NCBI RefSeq assembly: GCF_008801925.2
Contig: NZ_CP062803.1
Coordinates: 3,286,001 to 3,350,000, forward strand
DNA length: 64,000 nucleotides
DNA from: Cupriavidus basilensis
Lineage (GTDB): Bacteria; Pseudomonadota; Gammaproteobacteria; Burkholderiales; Burkholderiaceae
Reading direction: 5' to 3'
This document shows, in pieces, positions 19,193 through 27,498 of the stretch (the stretch's first letter is position 1; each line of letters starts with the position of its first letter). Below the pieces are notes generated by a model. That model ran no database searches. It was given only the letters and a program-made list of their open reading frames with translations, and was not told where the DNA came from. A program made the translations under genes and the position numbers.

Positions 19193-20695
19193 ATGGAACT
19201 ACTAGCCAACCTGGGCCTGGGCTTCTCGACCGCCCTGACCCTGCAAAACCTCGCATACGCCTTCCTGGGCTGCGTGCTGGGCACCCTGATCGGCGTGCTG
19301 CCGGGCCTGGGGCCTCTGGCCACCATCGCCATGCTGCTGCCGGTGACCTACACGCTGCCGCCGGTGGCCGCGCTCATCATGCTGGCCGGTATTTACTACG
19401 GCGCCCAGTACGGTGGCTCCACCACCGCCATTCTGGTCAACCTGCCGGGTGAATCGTCGTCGGTGGTGACTACCATCGATGGCTACCAGATGGCCAGGCG
19501 AGGGCGAGCGGGGGTGGCGTTAGCCACCGCCGGCCTGGGCTCGTTCTTCGCCGGCTGCGTGGCAACCCTGATCCTGGCCGCGTTCGCAGCGCCGCTGTCG
19601 GAACTGGCCTTCAAGTTCGGCCCCGCCGAGTACTTCTCGCTGATGGTGCTGGGCCTGATCGGTGCCGTGGTGCTGGCTTCGGGCTCGCTGGTCAAGGCCA
19701 TCGCCATGATCGTGCTGGGCCTGCTGCTGGGCCTGGTCGGCACCGACGTGAACTCGGGCGCAGCGCGCTTCTCGTTCGACGTGCCTGAGCTGACCGACGG
19801 CCTGAACTTCGTCTCGGTCGCCATGGGTGTGTTCGGCTTCGCGGAAATCATTGCGAACCTGGAACAAAAAGATGCCCGCGAAACCTTCACGGACCACATC
19901 ACCAACCTGTTCCCGACCAAGGACGACTTCAAGCGCATGATCCCGGCAGTGCTTCGCGGCACGTTCCTGGGCTCCGCGCTGGGCATCCTGCCGGGCGGCG
20001 GTGCGGCGCTGGCTTCGTTTGCAGCCTACTCGCTGGAAAAGAAGACCTCGAAGTTCTCGCATGAGTTCGGCAAGGGCGCCATCGAAGGCGTGGCAGGTCC
20101 GGAATCGGCCAACAACGCCGCGGCGCAGACCTCCTTCATCCCGCTGCTGACGCTGGGCATTCCGCCCAACGCCGTGATGGCGCTGATGGTGGGCGCGATG
20201 ACCATCCACAACATCCAGCCGGGCCCGCAGGTCATGACCAGCAACCCCGCGCTGTTCTGGGGCCTGATCGCCTCGATGTGGATCGGCAACTTCATGCTGA
20301 TCATCCTGAACCTGCCGCTGATCGGGATCTGGGTCAAGCTGCTCAAGGTGCCTTACCGCTACCTGTACCCGGCCATCCTGGTGTTTTGCTGCATCGGCGT
20401 GTACTCGGTCCAGAACACCACGTTCGACGTGTTCCAGACCGCGGCCTTCGGCGTGATCGGCTACCTGTTCATCAAGCTCAAGTGCGAGCCGGCGCCGTTG
20501 CTGCTGGGCTTCGTGCTGGGGCCGATGATGGAAGAGAATTTCCGCCGCTCCCTGCTGCTGTCGCGCGGCGAGTTCAGCGTGTTCCTGACGCGCCCGCTGT
20601 CGCTCGGCCTGCTGATCGCGGCCGCCGTGCTGGTCCTGATCGTGGCGCTGCCGTCGATCAAGAACAAGCGCGAGGAAGCTTTCCAGGAAGAATAA
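19193..20695 (+). CDS. tctA: tripartite tricarboxylate transporter large subunit TctA
   Basis: A 500-residue, about 12-helix permease that carries carboxylates delivered by a periplasmic Bug/TctC protein. The two inverted family repeats are visible as GVLPGLGPLATIAMLLP (residues 34-50) and GILPGGGAALASFAAYS (about 265-281), and YGGSTTAILVNLPGE lies near residue 73. ATG 19193 has AAGGAG eight bases upstream. The pair lacks an adjacent binding protein; Bug proteins at 15.2 and 23.2 kb are candidates. A hairpin terminator follows. Confidence 0.96.
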   Translation: MELLANLGLGFSTALTLQNLAYAFLGCVLGTLIGVLPGLGPLATIAMLLPVTYTLPPVAALIMLAGIYYGAQYGGSTTAILVNLPGESSSVVTTIDGYQMARRGRAGVALATAGLGSFFAGCVATLILAAFAAPLSELAFKFGPAEYFSLMVLGLIGAVVLASGSLVKAIAMIVLGLLLGLVGTDVNSGAARFSFDVPELTDGLNFVSVAMGVFGFAEIIANLEQKDARETFTDHITNLFPTKDDFKRMIPAVLRGTFLGSALGILPGGGAALASFAAYSLEKKTSKFSHEFGKGAIEGVAGPESANNAAAQTSFIPLLTLGIPPNAVMALMVGAMTIHNIQPGPQVMTSNPALFWGLIASMWIGNFMLIILNLPLIGIWVKLLKVPYRYLYPAILVFCCIGVYSVQNTTFDVFQTAAFGVIGYLFIKLKCEPAPLLLGFVLGPMMEENFRRSLLLSRGEFSVFLTRPLSLGLLIAAAVLVLIVALPSIKNKREEAFQEE

Positions 20696-20759
20696 GAGAG
20701 CAAGTCCCGCGGCCGGTATCCGTGCCGGCCGCGAGCGACGCTGCCAGAGCAGACCCTCA

Positions 20760-20782
20760 AGGTGCCGCAAGGCACCTTTTTT
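20760..20782 (+). terminator. rho-independent terminator of tctBA
   Basis: AGGTGCC, GCAA tetraloop, GGCACCT and a run of six T (20777-20782). The T-run touches the stop codon of the convergent oxidoreductase gene. Confidence 0.9.
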
Positions 20783-21378
20783 CATGCCCGCTGCGGCGCC
20801 GGGATGCTGGCGGCAAGCGCGCCGGCTCGCGCCAGCCAGGCATCCCTCTGCCCGGGCTGCGAGCCCAGTACCGGGCCGAACGCCATGGTGCGAACCGGCT
20901 TGATCCCGCAGAACTCCAGCGTGGTATTGCGCATCTGGCGGATGCCCGGCATGCGGTAGATCCATTTGAAATACCACGGCGGCGTGTCCATGGTCACCAG
21001 CAGATGCGCCGAGCGGCCCTTCAGGAGCTGATCGGGAAACGCTTTGCCGGCGCGGTACTTGAAGGCGAAGCCGGGCAGCAGCACGCGGTCAAGGAAGCCC
21101 TTGAGCAAGGCGGGCGGGCCGCCCCACCAGATCGGGAAGACGAACGCAAGGTGCCCCGCCCAGGCCATGGCTTCCTGTGCCTCGACCAGATCGGGCTCGA
21201 GGCCCTGGATGGCGTTGTAGCCCGCATGCAGGATGGGATCGAACTTCAGCACATCCAGCCTGAGCATCCGGACTTCGTGCCCCGCGGCCTCGGCGCAGGC
21301 TGCATAGGTCCTGGCGATGGCGCCGCACAAGCCATCGTTCGAAGGGTGACCCATGATCACCAGTATTCGCTGCCGCAT
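20782..21378 (-). CDS. flavodoxin-fold NAD(P)H-dependent oxidoreductase
   Basis: A 198-residue flavodoxin-like protein of the NQO1/MdaB/KefF quinone reductase class. It probably uses FMN or FAD to make two-electron reductions of quinones. RILVIMGHPSNDG at the N terminus binds the flavin phosphate, and FVFPIWWGGPPALLKGFLDR (about residues 79-98) is the second family motif. The start at 21378 has GGAG nine bases upstream; an ATG at 21393 in the same frame has none. It lies downstream of merR, and a MerR-type promoter overlapping the merR stop codon points at it. Confidence 0.88.
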   Translation of the reverse strand: MRQRILVIMGHPSNDGLCGAIARTYAACAEAAGHEVRMLRLDVLKFDPILHAGYNAIQGLEPDLVEAQEAMAWAGHLAFVFPIWWGGPPALLKGFLDRVLLPGFAFKYRAGKAFPDQLLKGRSAHLLVTMDTPPWYFKWIYRMPGIRQMRNTTLEFCGIKPVRTMAFGPVLGSQPGQRDAWLARAGALAASIPAPQRA

Positions 21379-21410
21379 CGCTACGCTCTCCATAAAAGGT
21401 TGACGCCGCG

Positions 21411-21442
21411 AGGGTACGGCTTGCCCCTTGAGGCAGAGTCAA
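21411..21442 (-). promoter_or_regulatory. MerR-type promoter of the oxidoreductase gene
   Basis: On the minus strand TTGACT (21442-21437), a 20-base spacer with an imperfect TGCC/GGCA dyad, and TACCCT (21416-21411). Long 19-20 base spacers with a central dyad are the mark of MerR-activated promoters. The -35 hexamer includes the TGA stop codon of merR. Confidence 0.72.
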
Positions 21443-21849
21443 GGCCGCGGGCACGCCATCGCGTCGTGCGGCGGATCGCTGGCCGCTTCGCGTGCTTCGC
21501 CACGGCCAAGGCACGCACGGATTTCCGCGCCGATCTCGCCAAGCTCGGCGTCCAGCTTGCGCAACCTGTGGATTTCCTCGCGCAGGCTCGCACGCTTGCT
21601 GTCGACCTGCTGCACGAGCCGGTGCCAGTCCGGCTCCCCAGCGCCCGCATCCATCACCGGGAGCAGTTCGGCCAGGCGAAAGCCCAGGGCCTGCGCCTGC
21701 CGGATCAACCCGACCTGCCTGACCGCGTCGTCCGCGTAGACGCGGTATGAGCCGGCGCGCGTGACCTGCCCTAGCAAGCCAAGCGATTCGTAGTGGCGGA
21801 TCGCCTTCGGCGACGCGCCCGTGCGCCTGGCAATTTCTCCGATGAACAT
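21439..21849 (-). CDS. MerR family transcriptional regulator
   Basis: A 136-residue MerR regulator. The DNA-binding winged helix covers residues 1-70 (MFIGEIARRTGASPKAIRHY), followed by a dimerisation coiled coil (about 80-115). The effector end holds only two Cys, Cys113 and one in the last four residues. Start 21849 is fixed by AAGGAGGA about seven bases upstream. Two nearly identical MerR-type promoters flank the gene: one upstream (its own) and one at its stop codon (the oxidoreductase). Such pairs usually answer to electrophiles, quinones or metals; the inducer is unknown. Confidence 0.92.
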   Translation of the reverse strand: MFIGEIARRTGASPKAIRHYESLGLLGQVTRAGSYRVYADDAVRQVGLIRQAQALGFRLAELLPVMDAGAGEPDWHRLVQQVDSKRASLREEIHRLRKLDAELGEIGAEIRACLGRGEAREAASDPPHDAMACPRP

Positions 21850-21971
21850 CCCCGATCCTCCTTGCATTGGTATTGGTACGAAAGTACGAAACGCCAGTGG
21901 CATCCGGCGGCTTGCCCTGGCTTGGCTTATGGCGCGACCCTTGGGCGCGAACCTTGCCGCACGCGCTGCAC

Positions 21972-22003
21972 AGGGTAAGGCTTGCCCTTAGGGGCAGAGT
22001 CAA
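21972..22003 (-). promoter_or_regulatory. MerR-type promoter of merR (autoregulation)
   Basis: TTGACT (22003-21998), 20-base spacer, TACCCT (21977-21972), nearly the same as the copy at 21411-21442. The -35 hexamer contains the TGA stop codon of the upstream LysR gene. Predicted leader to merR is about 115 bases. Confidence 0.72.
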
Positions 22004-22917
22004 GCCCTCTCGAGGTGCCTTTCGCCGGCGCCAGGGGCATCGAACAGGCCTGCGCAGGCGTCCCGCACGGCCGCCGTGACGTGGCGGCGCGCCTGGTCGC
22101 GCCGCTCCAGCATGCCGATGGTGCGCAGCACCGGCGCGCCGCCGATTTCCAGCGGCAGGATGCGCAGCGCCTCGTCCTCCAGCCAGCGCGCACGCTGCAG
22201 CAAGGGCACCACGGTCACGCCGACCTGCTGGCGCACCAGTTCGACGAGCGCCTCGATCGAGTTCAGCTCGAGGAACTCATTGACGCGCAGATGCGCGCGG
22301 CGCAGCGCCCGCTCAACCAGCATGCCGGTGCGCTGTCCGCGGTCGAAACGCAGGAAGGGGTTGGCCGCCAGCGCTTCGCGTGCGTTCGCCCCCAGGCTAT
22401 CGCGCCCGGCAATCGCCACCAGCGGCTCCTGGTAAAGCGGCGTCCACACCAATGTGCCGGGCAGGCGGCCCGCCCCTTGCACGAGCATCGCCGCGTCCAG
22501 CTCACCGGACTCCACCTGCGCCGCCAGCTCGATCGACTTGGCGCCGACCAGGCGCACGTCCAGCGCCGGATATTCGCGCTTCATGCGTGCCACCACATGC
22601 GACAGGCCGCCCATGACCGACACCACCGCGCCCACCGCTACCGCGCCGGCCATCGCGTCCGGCGCTTCCGGGGGCAGGCGCATCTCGTCGTAGAGCGCGA
22701 GCATGCGGCGCGCCTGCGGCAACAGCTCGCGCCCGCCGGCATTGAGCGCCACCACCCGGCCGCCCCGGTCGAACAGCTCGCGGCGCAGCTCCATCTCCAG
22801 CGCGCGCATCTGCAGGCTGACCGCGGCCTGGGTCAGGGCCACCTGCTCGGAGGCGGCAGCAAAGGAGCCGTGGTCGGCCACGGCAACGAAGGTGCGCAGG
22901 AAACGGATGGTGCTCAT
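22000..22917 (-). CDS. LysR-type transcriptional regulator
   Basis: A 305-residue LysR regulator. The N-terminal HTH (MSTIRFLRTFVAVADHGSFA, residues 1-20, and TQAAVSLQMRALE) is followed by the effector domain. It is divergent from a Bug protein and a gamma-glutamyltransferase-like gene across 233 bases, so it probably controls that operon. No good ribosome site precedes 22917; the start is chosen because MSTIRFLRTF is the usual N terminus, and a longer frame to 23064 looks non-coding. Its stop codon is embedded in the merR promoter. Confidence 0.92.
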   Translation of the reverse strand: MSTIRFLRTFVAVADHGSFAAASEQVALTQAAVSLQMRALEMELRRELFDRGGRVVALNAGGRELLPQARRMLALYDEMRLPPEAPDAMAGAVAVGAVVSVMGGLSHVVARMKREYPALDVRLVGAKSIELAAQVESGELDAAMLVQGAGRLPGTLVWTPLYQEPLVAIAGRDSLGANAREALAANPFLRFDRGQRTGMLVERALRRAHLRVNEFLELNSIEALVELVRQQVGVTVVPLLQRARWLEDEALRILPLEIGGAPVLRTIGMLERRDQARRHVTAAVRDACAGLFDAPGAGERHLERA

Positions 22918-23150
22918 GGGGAGAACGTCATGATGTGTGGCTTGGCCTATGTCTTGTTCGGCGCACCAATATGGCGCATCAATACTTAAGAAAACCTTTA
23001 GACATAAGAAAGAAATATTAGCTTTCATTATGATGACCTGCACGGAATAATTGATCCGCAGCACCGCCTGGCAGCATCCGCGGCGGGGTGTGTTGCCCGA
23101 GGGCCGGCCCCGGCCTGCGTTTGCCTTGCTTCCCCGATCCGGAGATCACC
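22918..23150. promoter_or_regulatory. AT-rich divergent control region (LysR / Bug-GGT)
   Basis: A 233-base gap with an AT-rich island unlike its GC-rich surroundings. A dyad GAAAG-N9-CTTTC (23008-23026) and a CTTAAG palindrome (22985-22990) lie in it and are possible LysR binding sites. Confidence 0.4.
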
Positions 23151-24128
23151 ATGAAACACTGGCTGCGCCTCTTTGGCACGAGCCTCGCCACGGGACTTGC
23201 GCTGAGCGCCGTCCCTGCACTCGCCGACACTTACCCGAACAAGCCGATCCGCCTGATCGTGCCGTTCCCGGCCAGCGGCGCGACCGATTTGCTGGCTCGC
23301 GCCATCGCGCAGAAAGTGGGCACCAACATGGGCCAGCAGATCGTGGTCGACAACCGGCCCGGCGCCGGCGGCGCCATCGGCTCCGACATGGCCGCCAAGG
23401 CCCCGGCCGACGGGTACACGTTGCTGATCGCCACTACCAGCACGCATTCGATCGGGCCTTACATCAACACGCGCCTGCCGTACAACACCGAGACCGACTT
23501 CACGCCGATCGGCCAGGTGGCCATCGCCACCAACGTGCTGGTGGTGCCGAACAGCCTGCCGGTGAAGAACGTCAAGGAACTGATCGACTACGCCAAGAAG
23601 CATCCGGGCGAGCTGAACTACGCGTCCAGCGGCAATGGCACCGTGGTGCACCTGACCGCCGAAGCCTTCAAGGCGCAGGCCGGTGTATTCATCACGCACA
23701 TCCCGTATCGCGGCACCGCGCTGGCCGTGCCCGACCTGATCTCCAACAAGGTGCAGATCCTGTTCGACAGCATCGTCTCGGGCCTGCCGCACGTGAAGGA
23801 CGGCAAGCTCAAGGCGCTGGCCGTGACCAGCCTGAAGCGCTCGCCGCTGGCGCCCGAGATCCCGACCGCCAGCGAGTCCGGCCTGCCCGGCTTCGAGTCC
23901 GATACCTGGTTCGGCATCTATGGCCCCAAGCAGATGCCGGCCGAACTGGTGAACCGCCTCAACGCCGAGTTCAACAAGGCGATCCAGGCGCCCGACGTGA
24001 AGGAGCGCCTGGGCAAGCTGGGCGCGGAACCCGTTGGCGGCACGCCGGCCCAGTTCGCCGCGATGGTCAAGAAGGACAGCGCGCGCTGGGGTAAGCTGAT
24101 CAAGGATCGCAAGATCACCGTGGAATAA
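23151..24128 (+). CDS. Bug family TTT solute-binding protein
   Basis: A 325-residue periplasmic binding protein of the Bug/TctC family. The signal peptide is residues 1-25 (cleavage after ALA), and the mature protein begins DTYPNKPIRLIVPFPASGA. The family loops PFPASGATD and PADGYT are present. ATG 23151 has GGAG six bases upstream. It precedes a gamma-glutamyltransferase-like gene by 70 bases in the same direction, and both probably belong to the regulon of the divergent LysR. This suggests the ligand is an amino-acid or gamma-glutamyl compound, by context only. Confidence 0.95.
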   Translation: MKHWLRLFGTSLATGLALSAVPALADTYPNKPIRLIVPFPASGATDLLARAIAQKVGTNMGQQIVVDNRPGAGGAIGSDMAAKAPADGYTLLIATTSTHSIGPYINTRLPYNTETDFTPIGQVAIATNVLVVPNSLPVKNVKELIDYAKKHPGELNYASSGNGTVVHLTAEAFKAQAGVFITHIPYRGTALAVPDLISNKVQILFDSIVSGLPHVKDGKLKALAVTSLKRSPLAPEIPTASESGLPGFESDTWFGIYGPKQMPAELVNRLNAEFNKAIQAPDVKERLGKLGAEPVGGTPAQFAAMVKKDSARWGKLIKDRKITVE

Positions 24129-24198
24129 CGTACGAACGCTGGCAAGCCCGCCGCGGCATTGCGGCCAAGCGCTGCCAGCGCATCGAACCGAGACAAGC

Positions 24199-25824
24199 AT
24201 GCAGAACTTCAACTGGACCAATCCCTACCCTTCCGTGCGCATCCCGCTGTTCGCGCGCAACGTGGTGTCCACCTCGCACCCGCTGGCGGCGCAGGCCGGC
24301 CTGCGCATGCTGCTCAAGGGCGGCAATGCGGTCGATGCAGCCATCGCGGCGGCGGCGGCCATCACCATTGTCGAGCCGGTCTCGTGCGGCCTGGGCAGCG
24401 ATGCTTTCGCGATCCTGTGGGACGGCAAGGAAATGCATGGCCTGAACGCTTCGGGCGTGGCGCCGGCGGCATGGAGCCCCGAGTATTTCAAGAACAAGTA
24501 CGGCACGGATGCCAACGGCATCGCCAAGCGCCCCGTGCGCGGCTGGGACGCCGTCACCGTGCCGGGGGTGATTGCCGGCTGGGCCGCGCTGCATGAGCGC
24601 TTTGGCAAGCTGCCCTTTGCCGAGCTGATGGAGCCCGCCATCGAGATCGCCGAGCGCGGCTACGCCGTGCCGCCGGTGGTGGCGCACAAATGGGCCGCCG
24701 CCGTGCCGGAGCTCAAGGACCAGCCTGGCTACGCCGAGGCCTTCATGCCTAATGGGCGCGCACCCAACGTGGGCGAGAAGTTCACGCTCAAGGCTGCCGC
24801 CGACACGCTGCGCAAGATCGGCGCCAGCAATGGCCGCGCCTACTACGAAGGCGAGATCGCCGAGAAGATCGTCGCCTTCAGCAAGGAATGCGGCGGCGCC
24901 ATGACCGCCGACGACCTGCGCAACTACAAGCCGGACTGGGTCAAGCCGATCAGCAAGGCCTATCGCGGCTACGAGCTGCACGAGATCCCGCCGAACGGCC
25001 AGGGCATCGCCGCGCTGGTGGCGCTGGGCATCCTCGACCAGTTCGACATGGCCGCGCTGCCGGTGGACTCGGTCGAGTCGCAGCATCTGCAGATCGAAGC
25101 CATGAAGCTGGCTTTTGCCGATCTGTACCGCTACGTGGCCGACCCGGGCAGCATGGAAGTCACGCCCGAGCAGATGCTGGACGACGCATACCTGAAGTCG
25201 CGCGCCAAGCTGATCGACATGGAGCGCGCCACGCACTTCGATTTCGGCATGCCCAAGGTCGGCGGCACCATCTACCTGACCGCCGCCGACGAGAACGGCA
25301 TGATGATCTCGTTCATCCAGTCCAACTACATGGGCTTCGGCTCCGGCGTGGTCGTGCCGGGCACCGGCATCAGCCTGCAGAACCGCGGCGTGGGCTTCTC
25401 GATGGACCCGAAATCCCCCAACGTGGTGGCCGGCGGCAAGCGCCCCTTCCACACCATTATCCCGGCCTTCCTGACCAAGGACGGCCAGCCGGTGATGAGC
25501 TTCGGCGTGATGGGCGGCGACATGCAGCCGCAGGGGCACCTGCAGACCGTGGTGCGCATGGTGGACTATAACCAGCAGCCGCAGGCGGCCTGCTGCGCGC
25601 CACGCTGGAAGGTCAACCGCGACTTCACGCTGGACGTTGAATCCACCATGGATCCGGCGGTCGTTGCTGGCCTGAAGGCTCGCGGCCACCAGCTCAAGTC
25701 GGTCGACGACCCGTACATGGATTTCGGCTCGGGGCAGTTTATCTGGCGCCTGTCGGAAGATGCCGAGCATGGCTACGTGGCCGCCAGCGACAGCCGGCGC
25801 GACGGGCAGGCCGTAGGGTTTTGA
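24199..25824 (+). CDS. gamma-glutamyltransferase family protein, no signal peptide
   Basis: A 541-residue Ntn-hydrolase of the gamma-glutamyltransferase (GGT) family. The precursor should cut itself before Thr357 (VGGTIYLTAAD), which aligns with the nucleophile of the classical TTHYSVVD motif, though the following Thr-His pair is Ile-Tyr here. N-terminal STSHPLAAQAG and GGNAVDAAIA are family hallmarks. Unlike secreted GGTs it has no signal peptide, so it acts in the cytosol, like YwrD-type members. Its substrate may be the ligand of the Bug protein just upstream. A strong terminator follows. Confidence 0.9.
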   Translation: MQNFNWTNPYPSVRIPLFARNVVSTSHPLAAQAGLRMLLKGGNAVDAAIAAAAAITIVEPVSCGLGSDAFAILWDGKEMHGLNASGVAPAAWSPEYFKNKYGTDANGIAKRPVRGWDAVTVPGVIAGWAALHERFGKLPFAELMEPAIEIAERGYAVPPVVAHKWAAAVPELKDQPGYAEAFMPNGRAPNVGEKFTLKAAADTLRKIGASNGRAYYEGEIAEKIVAFSKECGGAMTADDLRNYKPDWVKPISKAYRGYELHEIPPNGQGIAALVALGILDQFDMAALPVDSVESQHLQIEAMKLAFADLYRYVADPGSMEVTPEQMLDDAYLKSRAKLIDMERATHFDFGMPKVGGTIYLTAADENGMMISFIQSNYMGFGSGVVVPGTGISLQNRGVGFSMDPKSPNVVAGGKRPFHTIIPAFLTKDGQPVMSFGVMGGDMQPQGHLQTVVRMVDYNQQPQAACCAPRWKVNRDFTLDVESTMDPAVVAGLKARGHQLKSVDDPYMDFGSGQFIWRLSEDAEHGYVAASDSRRDGQAVGF

Positions 25825-25847
25825 GTACCCATAGGTAGTACTGGGAG

Positions 25848-25874
25848 CGCCCACCGCAAGGTGGGCGTTTTTTT
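25848..25874 (+). terminator. rho-independent terminator
   Basis: CGCCCACC, GCAA tetraloop, GGTGGGCG and seven T, directly after the GGT-like gene. Confidence 0.95.
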
Positions 25875-25995
25875 GCCTGTGCACTGCCAGTGCGGATCAC
25901 CTTGACGCGGCGACCGATCTCACCTTAAATTTCTGTATTGACAGAAATTACTGATAAAACGCAAGGTGAATCGCACCACGCGAGGAGAGCATGAC

Positions 25996-26394
25996 ATGAG
26001 CACGCCCGCACTGACGCTGTTCTTCGACGGCAGCTGCCCGCTCTGTGCCGCCGAAATGCGCCGCATGGCCAGGCGCGACCGCCACGGCCGGCTGGGATAC
26101 CTCGACATGCGCGGCGAGGGCTTCGATCCCGCGGCCTACGGCACCACCTTCACCGCCATGGATGCGGAACTGCATGGCGTGCGCGCCGACGGGCGTTTGC
26201 TGGTCGGCATTGACTGCATCGCCGAGAGCTATGCGCTGATCGGCCTGGGCTGGCTGGTGTGGCCGCTCAGGCTGCAGGCTACCCGCCCGATGTGGCAGCG
26301 CCTCTATCGCTGGTTTGCGCGCAACCGCTATCGCGCCAGCCGGTTGCTGGGCTATGGCTGCACGGACGGCGTCTGCACGCCGGGCCGGCGCTAA
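25996..26394 (+). CDS. DUF393 thiol-disulfide oxidoreductase-like protein
   Basis: A 132-residue DUF393 protein. The family motif FFDGSCPLCAAEM (residues 9-21) holds a CxxC pair in a thioredoxin-like context, and members are called putative thiol-disulfide oxidoreductases without firm biochemical proof. ATG 25996 is preceded by GAGGAG at eight bases. Two further Cys near the C terminus (YGCTDGVC) are uncommon and could form a second disulfide. It stands alone between the GGT terminator and the PhzF-like gene. Confidence 0.85.
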   Translation: MSTPALTLFFDGSCPLCAAEMRRMARRDRHGRLGYLDMRGEGFDPAAYGTTFTAMDAELHGVRADGRLLVGIDCIAESYALIGLGWLVWPLRLQATRPMWQRLYRWFARNRYRASRLLGYGCTDGVCTPGRR

Positions 26395-26514
26395 GCCAGG
26401 CGCTTCACCTAACTGTCTGTAACTGGCCTGCTTGCCATGGCGACGACTGTGCATGGCGTGCGCCGCGTAGGGCACTACACTGAGGCCTTCGCCTTTGCTT
26501 TCGCCCCGACCGCC

Positions 26515-27375
26515 ATGACCACCTACGCTTTCCGCCTGCTCAACGTCTTCGCCGAATCCACCTTCGGCGGCAATCCCCTGTGCGTGTTCGAGGATGCGCG
26601 CGGGCTCGACACGGCCACCATGCAGGCCCTGGCGCTGCAGTTCAACCTGTCCGAAACCACCTTCATCCTCCCCTCCGGGCAGGCCAGCGCGAACGTCCGG
26701 ATTTTCACCACGGGCTACGAGATGCCCTTTGCCGGCCATCCCACGCTGGGCACCGCCCATGTGGTGCGCGAGCTGGCCGCTACCGGCGACGCGCTCACGC
26801 TGGAATTCAAGGCGGGCGTGGTGCCGGTAACCGCGCAGGGCGACGTGTGGACCTTCACCGCGCCCCATGCGGGCGCGCCCAGGACGGCGCCGGCGGGCCT
26901 GCCGGACGCGCAGATGGCATCGCTGCTCGGGCTCGCCGAGACCGACCTGCTGGCGGCGCCGATCTGGGTCGACACCGGCGCCGACCAGTTGATGGTGGCC
27001 GTGAAGAGCGTGGACGCGGTGCGCCGCGCGCAGCCTGACAGCGCACGCCTGGCGTCCTGGCCGCAGAGCAGCCTGGGCCGCAAGACGGCTTACGTCTTCG
27101 CGTTCGACCCGACCCGGCCGGGCCAGGTGGTGTCGCGCTATTTCTTCACCAAGCAAGGTGGCGGCGTGGCCGAGGACCCGGGCACCGGCTCGGCCTGCGC
27201 CAACCTGGGCGGCTGGCTGATCGCCAACAACCATGCGCTGCCGGCCGCCTACCAGGTTTCGCAGGGCGAGGCGGTCGACCGGCCGTGCACGCTGCGCCTG
27301 GAAGTCACCGGCGAGCGGGCCATCCGCGTGGGCGGGCGCGTGATCGAGCTGGGACGCGGCACCATCAACCTGTAA
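26515..27375 (+). CDS. PhzF family isomerase
   Basis: A 286-residue PhzF-fold protein, two similar alpha/beta half-domains related to diaminopimelate epimerase. Catalytic Glu47 in LQFNLSETTF corresponds to the essential Glu of PhzF, and the substrate loops GGNP (18-21), EMPFAGHPTLG and EDPGTGSACANL are intact. No phenazine genes are nearby, so this is one of the many PhzF relatives of unknown substrate. The start at 26515 is chosen by homology; a longer frame to 26437 adds an unlikely N terminus. No terminator is seen before the next gene. Confidence 0.92.
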   Translation: MTTYAFRLLNVFAESTFGGNPLCVFEDARGLDTATMQALALQFNLSETTFILPSGQASANVRIFTTGYEMPFAGHPTLGTAHVVRELAATGDALTLEFKAGVVPVTAQGDVWTFTAPHAGAPRTAPAGLPDAQMASLLGLAETDLLAAPIWVDTGADQLMVAVKSVDAVRRAQPDSARLASWPQSSLGRKTAYVFAFDPTRPGQVVSRYFFTKQGGGVAEDPGTGSACANLGGWLIANNHALPAAYQVSQGEAVDRPCTLRLEVTGERAIRVGGRVIELGRGTINL

Positions 27376-27498
27376 CACGCAGGACTGCGGCGTCAACGCG
27401 ACAAAGGGTGCGCTACTGCGTTACAGTGAACGTCTGCCCGGCCTTCCCAACGCCCTGACGAGCGCCCCCACATGCGCCTTCCACATCCGCCACCCGAC

